Assembly: GCA_049606855.1 (NCBI GenBank)
Contig: JBMYVY010000004.1
Location: 124,001 to 188,000, forward strand
DNA length: 64,000 bases
Direction of reading: 5' to 3'
Origin: JBELHR01 sp049606855
Lineage (GTDB): Bacteria > Bacteroidota > Bacteroidia > Flavobacteriales > Flavobacteriaceae
A program made the position numbers and the translations under genes. This document shows positions 16,433 to 24,317 of this stretch, piece after piece (the stretch's first letter is position 1; the number at the start of each line of letters is the position of its first letter). The notes beneath the pieces are model-generated. The model saw only the letters and a list, made by a program, of their open reading frames with translations. It did no database searches and had not been told where the DNA came from.

Positions 16433-16810
16433 ATGACTAATAAAAAGCATGTAAGTACTGATACATTAATTGCTACAATTATCGAAGGAATTGAGGAAGT
16501 TAAAGGGGAAGATATCCAACTGCTCGATTTAAGAGAATTAGATAATACCGTATGTCAGTATTTCATCGTATGTTCGGCAAATTCAAATACACAAGTAAAA
16601 GCCATTTCAAGTTCAGTTCAAAAAATTGTAGGAAAACAAGCCAAGGAGAAAGCATGGCATGTTGAAGGTGAACAAACCGCAGAATGGGTTCTTGTAGATT
16701 ATGTTGATGTAGTCGTTCACATTTTCCAAAAAAACATCCGAGAATATTACGATATTGAAGGTTTATGGGGAGATGCAAAAATCACAAATATTTCAAACAC
16801 TGAATCATAA
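16433..16810 (+). CDS. rsfS: Ribosome silencing factor RsfS
   Basis: Binds ribosomal protein uL14 on the large subunit and blocks joining of the subunits, saving energy in poor nutrient conditions. The 125-residue protein has the family landmarks: an N-terminal helix, GEDIQLLDLRELDNTVCQYF, FIVCSANSNTQVKAI, and the C-terminal WVLVDYVDVVVHIFQKNIRE followed by YYDIEGLWGDA. Length is typical. It heads a co-directional run and is followed five bases later by ftsH. Confidence 0.95.
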   Translation: MTNKKHVSTDTLIATIIEGIEEVKGEDIQLLDLRELDNTVCQYFIVCSANSNTQVKAISSSVQKIVGKQAKEKAWHVEGEQTAEWVLVDYVDVVVHIFQKNIREYYDIEGLWGDAKITNISNTES

Positions 16811-16815
16811 ATTTC

Positions 16816-18756
16816 ATGGCAAATAAAAAAAATTCAAACCCTAAAAAACCTAATCTCAAGCCTAAATTCAACATCCTTTGGATTTATGGAGTTTTGGCTG
16901 TTTTCATTTTAGGATTCGGGTTATTTACTGATGATGCAATGGGTTCAAAAGACCTAAGTCAAAATCAGTTTAACCAGATTGTATCTAACGGCGATGTTGA
17001 TCGCATTGAGATCGTAAACAAAAGCTATGCCTTAATTCATCTAAAAAAAGAGGCAGCATCCAAAGAGGAATACAAGAAATACATTTCTAGCACTCCTTTT
17101 ATGAATAACCAAGCTCCGGTATTGGAGTATAGCTTTGGAGATTTACAAAATTTCGAGAATGAAGTAAACACGTTGAAGAGCGATTATAATCTGAGTGATT
17201 TGGACGTCAAGAACTCTACTCAAGGTGGCTTCATGGATGGAATCCTTACCTGGCTTCCTTTTATCTTTATAATTGTCCTTTGGATTTATTTCATGAGACG
17301 CATGTCTGGTGGAGGTGCCGGAGGCGGTGGAGGTCAAATCTTTTCGATAGGAAAATCTAAAGCCAAATTATTCGATCAAGATCAAAAAGTAAAAACAACC
17401 TTTAAGGATGTTGCGGGTCTTGAGGGGGCTAAAGAAGAGGTTCAAGAAATTGTTGACTTTTTGAAAAAACCGCAAAAATACACAGCACTCGGTGGAAAGA
17501 TTCCAAAAGGGGCTCTTTTAGTTGGACCTCCAGGGACAGGAAAAACTTTATTAGCAAAAGCCGTTGCTGGCGAAGCAGGAGTTCCGTTTTTCTCATTGTC
17601 AGGATCGGATTTTGTAGAAATGTTTGTAGGTGTTGGAGCCTCAAGGGTTCGAGACTTATTTAAGCAAGCTCAACAAAAATCACCTTCAATCATTTTCATC
17701 GATGAAATAGATGCAATAGGTAGAGCTCGTGGAAAAAACAATATGACAGGTGGAAATGACGAAAGAGAAAATACTTTAAACCAATTATTAACAGAAATGG
17801 ATGGTTTTGGCACAGACACTAATGTCATTGTAATGGCAGCTACGAACCGTGCCGACGTTCTCGACAAAGCCTTACTAAGACCAGGACGATTTGATCGTCA
17901 AATTTATGTTGATTTACCTGATTTACGAGAGCGTAAGGAAATTTTTGAAGTTCACATGAAGCGCTTAAAACTTGGAGAGAATGTAGATGTTGATTTTCTT
18001 TCTCAACAAACTCCAGGGTTCTCGGGAGCAGATATTGCAAACCTATGTAATGAAGCGGCTTTAATTGCTGCTAGAAATGGAAAGAAATTAATTGAAAAGC
18101 AAGATTTCCTAGACGCTGTTGACAGAATTGTAGGTGGTCTTGAAAAAAAGAATAAAATTATTTCACCAAAAGAAAAAGAAACCATTGCTTACCACGAAGC
18201 AGGACATGCCACAGCATCTTGGATGCTAGAACATGCAGCGCCATTGGTAAAGGTTACTATTGTTCCAAGAGGACAATCTTTAGGTGCAGCATGGTATTTG
18301 CCAGAAGAGCGATCTATTGTTAGGACTGAGCAGATGCTCGATGAAATGTGTGCTACATTAGCTGGGCGTGCAGCAGAAGAAATCACTTTTGGTAAAATTT
18401 CTACTGGGGCCTTAAATGATTTAGAAAAAGTGACACGTCAAGCAAAAGCCATCGTTACCATTTATGGATTAAATGAAAAAATCGGGAATTTAACCTATTA
18501 TGATTCAAGCGGTCAAGATAGCTACGGCTTTTCTAAGCCTTACAGCGAAGAAACCGCACGAGTTATTGATGAAGAGATTTCCAAAATAATTGAAGCCCAA
18601 TACGAACGTGCCAAACAAATATTGACTGAGCATAAGGATAAACTATCTGAATTAGCACAGCAACTTTTGAAAAACGAAGTAATCTTTAAAGAAGATTTGA
18701 ACAGCATATTCGGAGACCGCCCCTTTCAAAAAACAGAGAAAGCAACAGAGGCTTAA
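16816..18756 (+). CDS. ftsH: ATP-dependent zinc metalloprotease FtsH
   Basis: Membrane-anchored AAA+ protease that extracts and degrades misfolded membrane proteins and selected regulators. The 646-residue chain has a membrane helix at about 20-37, a periplasmic domain, and a second helix at about 143-160. A Gly-rich linker follows, then the AAA module with Walker A GPPGTGKT (237-244), Walker B IIFIDEIDA, and the arginine-finger region LRPGRFDRQ. The zinc protease motif HEAGH is at 460-464. Length and layout match bacterial FtsH. It lies between rsfS and a LUD-domain gene. Confidence 0.98.
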   Translation: MANKKNSNPKKPNLKPKFNILWIYGVLAVFILGFGLFTDDAMGSKDLSQNQFNQIVSNGDVDRIEIVNKSYALIHLKKEAASKEEYKKYISSTPFMNNQAPVLEYSFGDLQNFENEVNTLKSDYNLSDLDVKNSTQGGFMDGILTWLPFIFIIVLWIYFMRRMSGGGAGGGGGQIFSIGKSKAKLFDQDQKVKTTFKDVAGLEGAKEEVQEIVDFLKKPQKYTALGGKIPKGALLVGPPGTGKTLLAKAVAGEAGVPFFSLSGSDFVEMFVGVGASRVRDLFKQAQQKSPSIIFIDEIDAIGRARGKNNMTGGNDERENTLNQLLTEMDGFGTDTNVIVMAATNRADVLDKALLRPGRFDRQIYVDLPDLRERKEIFEVHMKRLKLGENVDVDFLSQQTPGFSGADIANLCNEAALIAARNGKKLIEKQDFLDAVDRIVGGLEKKNKIISPKEKETIAYHEAGHATASWMLEHAAPLVKVTIVPRGQSLGAAWYLPEERSIVRTEQMLDEMCATLAGRAAEEITFGKISTGALNDLEKVTRQAKAIVTIYGLNEKIGNLTYYDSSGQDSYGFSKPYSEETARVIDEEISKIIEAQYERAKQILTEHKDKLSELAQQLLKNEVIFKEDLNSIFGDRPFQKTEKATEA

Positions 18757-18765
18757 ATCTTAAAT

Positions 18766-19356
18766 ATGAACTTTTTTAAAAAGTTTTTTAAAACTGAAAA
18801 ACATAGTGAGCAAGAGCCTGAATTGAAAGATTTGGGCCACTTGCCTATGGAAGAACAGTTTGTTCAAAATTTTATATCCAAAGGAGGTAAATTTCTGTAT
18901 TGTACCAATAGACAAGAGGTTTTGGATAATTTTGAAAAAGTTTGTGAGGAAAATAACTGGAAAGAGTTTCAATTTTATAAAAATAACCCTCTCGAAGTGC
19001 TCGATATAAATTTATCTAACAAAATTGAGGTATCTAGCTCGGCGGGTGTTTATATTTCAACTTGTGAATACCTTATTGCGAAGGATGGAAGTATCTTATT
19101 GAGTTCTGAACAAATTGGAGAAAAGAAAATTGCTAACCTTCCAAAAAACTTTATTGTAATTGCTCAAACTAGTCTCATAGTTCAAAATAAGAGAGATGCC
19201 CTTCATGGTATTAACTGGAGGTCTGATGCTATTAAACCCACTAACATTTCTACCATTAAGAGTTTTAGTCCTAATGATAATTCTGAGGATATTTTAAAGA
19301 ATTATGGAACTAGTAATTCTAAAAACTTATATTTGCTTCTACTTGAAGATTTATAA
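18766..19356 (+). CDS. LUD-domain protein (LutC/YkgG-like)
   Basis: The 196-residue protein resembles the LUD family, to which LutC of the lactate-utilisation complex belongs. Visible family features are AKDGSILLSSEQ-like strands, the KIANLPKNFIVIAQTSLIV core, and a C-terminal region ending in LYLLLLEDL. Stand-alone LUD proteins between ftsH and cdsA recur in flavobacteria. No lutA or lutB partners are nearby, so lactate oxidation is not implied. The exact reaction is unknown. It starts nine bases after ftsH and ends two bases before cdsA. Confidence 0.75.
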   Translation: MNFFKKFFKTEKHSEQEPELKDLGHLPMEEQFVQNFISKGGKFLYCTNRQEVLDNFEKVCEENNWKEFQFYKNNPLEVLDINLSNKIEVSSSAGVYISTCEYLIAKDGSILLSSEQIGEKKIANLPKNFIVIAQTSLIVQNKRDALHGINWRSDAIKPTNISTIKSFSPNDNSEDILKNYGTSNSKNLYLLLLEDL

Positions 19357-19358
19357 GA

Positions 19359-20180
19359 ATGTCTAAACTTTTAATTCGTACCCTTTCTGGTTTTGCCTTT
19401 GCTATCCTTACGATTGCAAGCATTTTGTATAATCAATTTAGTATCAGCACTTACCTTTTTATCTTGATGCTTATTTGTTTATTTGAATTTAAAAGATTAA
19501 TTCATTTAAGATCCTTCTGGATTTACATAAACACGGCTTTAATCTACATCAATTTTGCAATTCATTACTGGGTTGATATAGAATTGACGCCAATTGCGAT
19601 TAACGTTGCAGCTTATGCGCTAACCTTTGGATTGGTTGCACAATTAATAAACATACTGTTTTTGAAAAAAGAGGAAAAGCTAGGAGAGCTCAAAAAAGCG
19701 GGACTCACCCTTATTTATATAGCAATTCCTTTTTCTATAGGTCTTGGATTGGGCTTTGTTCAATATCCCAAAGAAAGCTATTCACCTACGTTTCTATTGG
19801 CTTTATTCTTTCTTTTGTGGTCAAATGACTCCTTTGCTTATTTGATTGGGAAAAATATCGGAAAAACCCCTCTTGCTCCAAAAATCTCACCAAAAAAGAC
19901 CGTTGAGGGTTTTGTTGGTGGCGTAATTTCAACAATTTTAATGGCAACAGTGCTCTCATTTTTTGAAAATTCTATTGGCGCATTTGAATGGACATTCCTA
20001 GCGATAATAATAGGTGTTTCAGGAGTAGTTGGAGATTTAATCGAATCTTTTTTCAAAAGAAAAGCAGGTGCAAAAGACAGTGGTAATATCATGCCTGGAC
20101 ATGGTGGTTTTTTAGATCGCTTAGATAGTTTTATCTTTGCAGCACCGTTAGCATACGTGTATTTAACCCTAATATTATAA
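19359..20180 (+). CDS. cdsA: Phosphatidate cytidylyltransferase
   Basis: Makes CDP-diacylglycerol from phosphatidic acid and CTP, the branch point of phospholipid synthesis, in the inner membrane. The 273-residue protein has about eight hydrophobic helices. It has the signature region SPKKTVEGFVGG followed later by KRKAGAKDSGNIMPGHGGFL and DRLDS, the conserved Lys/Asp/Gly catalytic motif. It is followed one base later by psd, so two phospholipid steps are coupled. The missing middle step (phosphatidylserine synthase) is not in the window. Confidence 0.96.
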   Translation: MSKLLIRTLSGFAFAILTIASILYNQFSISTYLFILMLICLFEFKRLIHLRSFWIYINTALIYINFAIHYWVDIELTPIAINVAAYALTFGLVAQLINILFLKKEEKLGELKKAGLTLIYIAIPFSIGLGLGFVQYPKESYSPTFLLALFFLLWSNDSFAYLIGKNIGKTPLAPKISPKKTVEGFVGGVISTILMATVLSFFENSIGAFEWTFLAIIIGVSGVVGDLIESFFKRKAGAKDSGNIMPGHGGFLDRLDSFIFAAPLAYVYLTLIL

Positions 20181-20181
20181 T

Positions 20182-20832
20182 ATGTTTCACAAAGAAGGCT
20201 ATAAAATTATTGCAATTAGCTCTATAATTACAGTCATTAGTATTTTGCTTATTGACCATTTTATACACATAGAATGGTTAAAAATCAGCTCGCAAGTTAT
20301 TTTACTATTCTTGCTTGTAATGATTCTTCAATTCTTCAGAAACCCAAAACGTAATACCAAACTAGATGATGCGACTATTGTATCGCCAGTGGACGGTAAA
20401 GTGGTGGTAATCGAAGAAGTATATGAAGCAGAGTATTTTAAAGATAAACGTTTACAAGTGTCCATTTTTATGTCACCTATAAATGTTCATGTGACAAGAT
20501 ATCCTTTAAGCGGAACAGTTAAGTACAGTAAATACCACCCTGGAAAGTATCTTGTAGCATGGCATCCAAAAAGTTCTACTGAGAATGAAAGAACGACTGT
20601 GGTTGTTGAAAATAATATTTTTGGTGAGGTACTTTATAGACAAATCGCTGGGGCTATGGCCAAGAGAATTGTAAACTATGCAAAAAAGGACATGGTGGTA
20701 ATGCAAGGTGCTGACGCAGGATTTATTAAATTTGGATCAAGAGTAGACCTTTATTTACCTCTAGATGCAAAAATTAAAGTCAACTTGGACCAAAAAGTAA
20801 AAGGTGGAGAACAAATAATCGCAACTATCTAA
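20182..20832 (+). CDS. psd: Phosphatidylserine decarboxylase (short, archaetidylserine decarboxylase-type)
   Basis: Removes CO2 from phosphatidylserine to give phosphatidylethanolamine at the inner membrane. The 216-residue chain has an N-terminal hydrophobic hairpin (about residues 8-50), VSPVDGKVVVIEE, the histidine segment INVHVTRYPLSG, and the late IKFGSRVDLYLP. In that last segment the Gly-Ser pair is where the proenzyme cleaves itself to form the pyruvoyl group. This is the short family, about 215 residues, common in Bacteroidetes. It is coupled to cdsA and is followed by a YceI lipoprotein gene. Confidence 0.95.
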   Translation: MFHKEGYKIIAISSIITVISILLIDHFIHIEWLKISSQVILLFLLVMILQFFRNPKRNTKLDDATIVSPVDGKVVVIEEVYEAEYFKDKRLQVSIFMSPINVHVTRYPLSGTVKYSKYHPGKYLVAWHPKSSTENERTTVVVENNIFGEVLYRQIAGAMAKRIVNYAKKDMVVMQGADAGFIKFGSRVDLYLPLDAKIKVNLDQKVKGGEQIIATI

Positions 20833-20835
20833 CAT

Positions 20836-21411
20836 ATGAAAAAACTATTATTATTAGGAGCAATCGGAATCTTTTTGATTTCATGTTCATCGGACAAAAG
20901 CTTTAAAGTTGATTCAAAGCAAGCTAAAATTATTTGGACGGCTTATAAGACTACTGACAAAGTTCCAGTTCAAGGGGAATTCAAAGAGGTAACAGTTATG
21001 GATGCTCAAGGTAATAGCATTATAGAAGCCATTAATAACACAAAATTTGACGTGCCAGTATCCAGTATCTTCACCAATAACCCTGATAGAGATAAAAAAA
21101 TTAGTGACCATTTCTTCGGCGTATTGATAAACTCTATGGATTTGACAGGATCATTACATTTGAATGAAGACAATACGGCATATGCAGAATTAACTTTTAA
21201 TGGAATTGGAGAAAAACTGCCGATGACTTATGAAATAAAAGACAATACAGTGTATTTAAACGGTGAAATGCAACTTGCCGATTGGGATGCCTTAGAAGGG
21301 GTGAAATCAATTAATGATGCATGTTATGATCTTCATAAAGGAGCAGATGGCGTAAGCAAGACATGGGACGTTGTTAGTATAGCACTAACGATACCGGTCA
21401 GTTCGAAATAA
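20836..21411 (+). CDS. YceI-family lipoprotein (second copy)
   Basis: The 191-residue protein has a lipoprotein signal peptide ending in IFLISC and a YceI barrel starting KVDSKQAKIIWTAYKT. The family strand patterns include NTKFDVPVSSIFTNN and AELTFNGIGEKLPMTYEI. YceI barrels bind isoprenoid-like lipids. It lies three bases after psd, so it shares the phospholipid transcript, which is suggestive of a lipid-handling role but not proof. The other YceI in the window (10456) has an ordinary signal peptide rather than a lipobox. The transcript ends at the hairpin at 21416-21446. Confidence 0.85.
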   Translation: MKKLLLLGAIGIFLISCSSDKSFKVDSKQAKIIWTAYKTTDKVPVQGEFKEVTVMDAQGNSIIEAINNTKFDVPVSSIFTNNPDRDKKISDHFFGVLINSMDLTGSLHLNEDNTAYAELTFNGIGEKLPMTYEIKDNTVYLNGEMQLADWDALEGVKSINDACYDLHKGADGVSKTWDVVSIALTIPVSSK

Positions 21412-21415
21412 AAAT

Positions 21416-21446
21416 AAAAAAAGAGACCCTAGGGTCTCTTTTTTTT
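21416..21446. terminator. Bidirectional terminator between the YceI lipoprotein gene and serBA
   Basis: The perfect inverted repeat GAGACCCTAGGGTCTC is flanked by A-rich sequence on the left and eight T on the right. It serves both converging transcripts. Confidence 0.9.
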
Positions 21447-23334
21447 AATATAACACACGAAATTTGAGTGTTCCTTCAATTTCCTTTAGGGCCTTAATAA
21501 CTCCCTTGTCGTAATCTTTACCAATATCGGTAATTACGTATCCAAGACGTTCATCTGTAGATAAATATTGTCCGACAATATTCAATTCGTACTTCGCAAA
21601 AACCACATTTAATTTTGCCATTATCCCTGGAACATTGTTATGTAAATGCAAAAAGCGATGCGAACCTTGCATTTCAGGCAATCTAACATTGGGGAAATTA
21701 ACTGCATCCACAGTATTTCCGCTATTGATATAAGACATGATTTTATTAGGTACAAACTCTGCAATATCCTTTTGAGCCTCCTCTGTACTACCCCCAATAT
21801 GAGGCGTTAAAATTACATTTTCCAAGCCTTTCAATTCAGTGATGAAATCACCATTTGCACGAGGTTCCTCTGGGTAGACATCAACTGCACATCCTCCAAG
21901 TTTTCCAGATTTAAGAGCAGCTGTAAGTGCTTCCAATTCTACGACAAAACCTCTTGCCAAATTAAGCAAAATGGCACCATCCTTCATCCAAGAAATTTCT
22001 CTAGCACCTATAAAATTATTATTAATTGCATTGTCATCGATATGCAATGAAACAACATCAGAAATTTTCAATAATTCTTCCAAACTATGGCATCTTCTAG
22101 CATTCCCCAGAGCCAATTTATCCATAACGTCAAAGTAATACACCTCCATTCCCATCGCCTCGGCAAGGATAGATAATTGCTTTCCAATATTCCCATATCC
22201 AACTATTCCAAGTTTCTTTCCTCGAATTTCTTTAGAATTAATTGCGGTTTTATTCCATTGACCTTGATGCAATTCCATACTCCTAGTAAAGATGTTTCTC
22301 ATAAGCATGATTATTTCACCAATGGCCAGTTCCACAACCGAACGCGTATTTGAATAAGGGGCATTAAAAACTACAATACCATTTCCTGCGCAAGCATCTA
22401 AATCCACTTGCTTGGTACCGATGCAAAAAGTACCTATAGCAATCAATTTATCTGCAGCCTCAATCACCTTTTTGGTAACCTTAGTTTTGGATCTAATACC
22501 CAAAACATGAACTCCTTTAATTTTTTCTATTAATTCATCTTCACTTAAACTATGTGCCAAAATCTCAACCTTAAAACCGTCTTCACTTAAACGATCGAAA
22601 GCATCTGAATGCACATTTTCGAGCAAAAGTATTTTTATCTTACTCTTAGGAAATGACTGATTTCTTGGAAGGTCATTTACATATAAAAACTCATCGAAGG
22701 TTTCAACCACATGATCCGCATTCTTAACCGCTTTTTCACGCGAAACATTTTCAGTATAGGCAAAAAACTTATCTGCTACTCCGGCTCCTCTCATTACATA
22801 ATCACTGTACCCATCCCCTATTACATGAACTTCACCTTCGAGATCCAACTGTTTTAAACAATCAATTTTCCCATTGTGCTGTGCCAGGACGTTTTGATCA
22901 TCAAATCCTGTTACTTTATTGTTGGCATCGAATACAAAAGTGTTTGCAAAAACGCGTTCCGAAGGAATGTTATAAGCCAGAACGATATCATCAATAAACT
23001 CCTTAAACCCGCAGGATATGACATAGATATCATCTGCATAATTTTCAAAAAATGCTCTGTTTTGCTCAATAGACTTGGATACCTTTCCTTCGAGTTGAAC
23101 AATCAACTCCTTTATGTCTTCCTTAGTGGGTTGAATTAACTTTATTCGTCTTTCTAAACTTTCAGTAAATGAAATATCACCATCGATACCTAGATTCGTG
23201 ATTTCCTTGATTTCAACAATGATTTCGTCCTTTTTAGGGTTGTCTTTTAAAGTTATCTCTGCCAAAACATCTAAAGCTTCTACACTCGTCAATGTACTGT
23301 CGAAATCAAAAACAAATTTCTTAGTAGTTTCCAT
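21445..23334 (-). CDS. Fused phosphoserine phosphatase / D-3-phosphoglycerate dehydrogenase
   Basis: The 629-residue protein joins two non-consecutive serine-synthesis enzymes. Residues 1 to about 225 form a SerB-like HAD phosphatase with FDFDSTLT (Asp10, Asp12), the Ser107 motif VISCG, and GDGYSD (173-178). Residues about 232-550 form a SerA-like dehydrogenase with the nucleotide fold VGYGNIG (378-384), Arg461 in NLARGFVV, PEEP at 488-491 and His512 in TPHIGGST. The last 70 residues (HNNVPGIMAKLNVVFA onward) are an ACT domain, which in SerA enzymes senses serine. Step 1 (3-phosphoglycerate oxidation) and step 3 (phosphoserine hydrolysis) are thus on one chain, while the middle aminotransferase SerC is absent here. 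All catalytic motifs look intact. A TATTTTTG box at 23442-23435 is a possible distant promoter. Confidence 0.93.
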   Translation of the reverse strand: METTKKFVFDFDSTLTSVEALDVLAEITLKDNPKKDEIIVEIKEITNLGIDGDISFTESLERRIKLIQPTKEDIKELIVQLEGKVSKSIEQNRAFFENYADDIYVISCGFKEFIDDIVLAYNIPSERVFANTFVFDANNKVTGFDDQNVLAQHNGKIDCLKQLDLEGEVHVIGDGYSDYVMRGAGVADKFFAYTENVSREKAVKNADHVVETFDEFLYVNDLPRNQSFPKSKIKILLLENVHSDAFDRLSEDGFKVEILAHSLSEDELIEKIKGVHVLGIRSKTKVTKKVIEAADKLIAIGTFCIGTKQVDLDACAGNGIVVFNAPYSNTRSVVELAIGEIIMLMRNIFTRSMELHQGQWNKTAINSKEIRGKKLGIVGYGNIGKQLSILAEAMGMEVYYFDVMDKLALGNARRCHSLEELLKISDVVSLHIDDNAINNNFIGAREISWMKDGAILLNLARGFVVELEALTAALKSGKLGGCAVDVYPEEPRANGDFITELKGLENVILTPHIGGSTEEAQKDIAEFVPNKIMSYINSGNTVDAVNFPNVRLPEMQGSHRFLHLHNNVPGIMAKLNVVFAKYELNIVGQYLSTDERLGYVITDIGKDYDKGVIKALKEIEGTLKFRVLY

Positions 23335-23488
23335 AAAATTCCTTCAATTAATCCCTAAAAATAGTCAGTTAATTCAATACATCCTAAATTGATTAGTCCA
23401 AATTCATACTCGGATTTAATTTTTGCGAATCCTTCAAAAATAGCTACTCTAAATTATATTTTAGCACTTTCTAAAACCTTTTAGTAGA
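23335..23488. other. Gap upstream of the SerB-SerA gene
   Basis: A 154-base AT-rich gap that holds a minus-strand TATTTTTG at 23442-23435. No TTG lies at the usual distance. I see no hairpin terminator for the adjacent UbiA-like gene and no RNA gene. Confidence 0.35.
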
Positions 23489-24217
23489 TCATATCAGCAG
23501 TAGCCAAAGTATAGGAAAACCATCCACAACCACCAAGCTAAAATACTTATTATCAATCCTGAAGGACAAAATATTTGCAAGAGAAACTACAATCATCATA
23601 ATCGAAAAAAGTGGTGATGGACTCAATAAAAACCCTCCAATACAAAGCATGGAAATAATCAAAATGGATTGTAATGGTGATAATAGGGAAGCTAGGGTTT
23701 TGATTTTTCCCAAATCAGTAATTCGGTCCCTGATATCAAAGGCATAACACCATAAAAAAATCCAAATCCCAAAATAGAGCAAATCGTAATTAACTCCTTG
23801 TGATGCATTATCTTGATAAGGAATATAAACTACGATTATAAACCAGGAAAAACTAATGCTGAGGATTTTTAGATAGCCTATATACCTTAAGCCTTTAAAT
23901 TTAAAAGCCTGAGGAAGCTCATAGAGTAAAGAAACCACAGATGCAATCGCCAAAACAAATAATTGATTCAGGCTAAAAAAGGCCAAAAAATGTAAGCTAA
24001 GGAGCGTTCCAACTACTATGAGAATAATTCGTGGTAAATTATATTTATTTTCCTTGAATTCATGGACAATATTATACAAGGCAAGTGTTGAAAAAAAAGC
24101 AAATAAACTGTAGTTTTTGTGGTCGACGTTAAAGGTTATAGAAGTAAGATCCGCAAAGCAATATGCTACGCAGGAAATAAAAAAATAATACTTAAAAAAA
24201 ACACGTTCAAATACCAC
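23489..24217 (-). CDS. UbiA prenyltransferase-like membrane protein
   Basis: The 242-residue protein is almost entirely hydrophobic, with about eight or nine helices. A loop reading YAFDIRDRITDLGKIKTL resembles the second aspartate-rich motif of UbiA prenyltransferases (DxxDxxxD). The first such motif, normally N/DDxxD, is not evident; YNIVHEFKE occupies a similar position. It may be a divergent or non-catalytic UbiA relative. Proven UbiA enzymes attach isoprenoid chains to quinone, haem or lipid precursors. The start is a GTG at 24217, chosen because TAACTTTG at 24230-24223 lies six bases upstream, suggesting a leaderless message. It is divergent from gcvP. Confidence 0.6.
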   Translation of the reverse strand: MVFERVFFKYYFFISCVAYCFADLTSITFNVDHKNYSLFAFFSTLALYNIVHEFKENKYNLPRIILIVVGTLLSLHFLAFFSLNQLFVLAIASVVSLLYELPQAFKFKGLRYIGYLKILSISFSWFIIVVYIPYQDNASQGVNYDLLYFGIWIFLWCYAFDIRDRITDLGKIKTLASLLSPLQSILIISMLCIGGFLLSPSPLFSIMMIVVSLANILSFRIDNKYFSLVVVDGFPILWLLLI

Positions 24218-24222
24218 AATAC

Positions 24223-24230
24223 CAAAGTTA
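24223..24230 (-). promoter_or_regulatory. -7 box of the UbiA-like gene
   Basis: TAACTTTG on the minus strand matches TAnnTTTG and lies six bases before the GTG at 24217. No TTG is seen at the normal spacing. Confidence 0.4.
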
Positions 24231-24317
24231 ATAAAAGACCAAGTGCATTGTAAAAAAAAATGGAAAAATATCGTTGATTTTAATTACTTTTACGCGCAAA
24301 ATGAAACAAACAAACAC

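Noticed and set aside
24218..24317. Glycine riboswitch before gcvP
   Set aside because: The gap is only 100 bases and is AT-rich with no tandem aptamer-like pattern.
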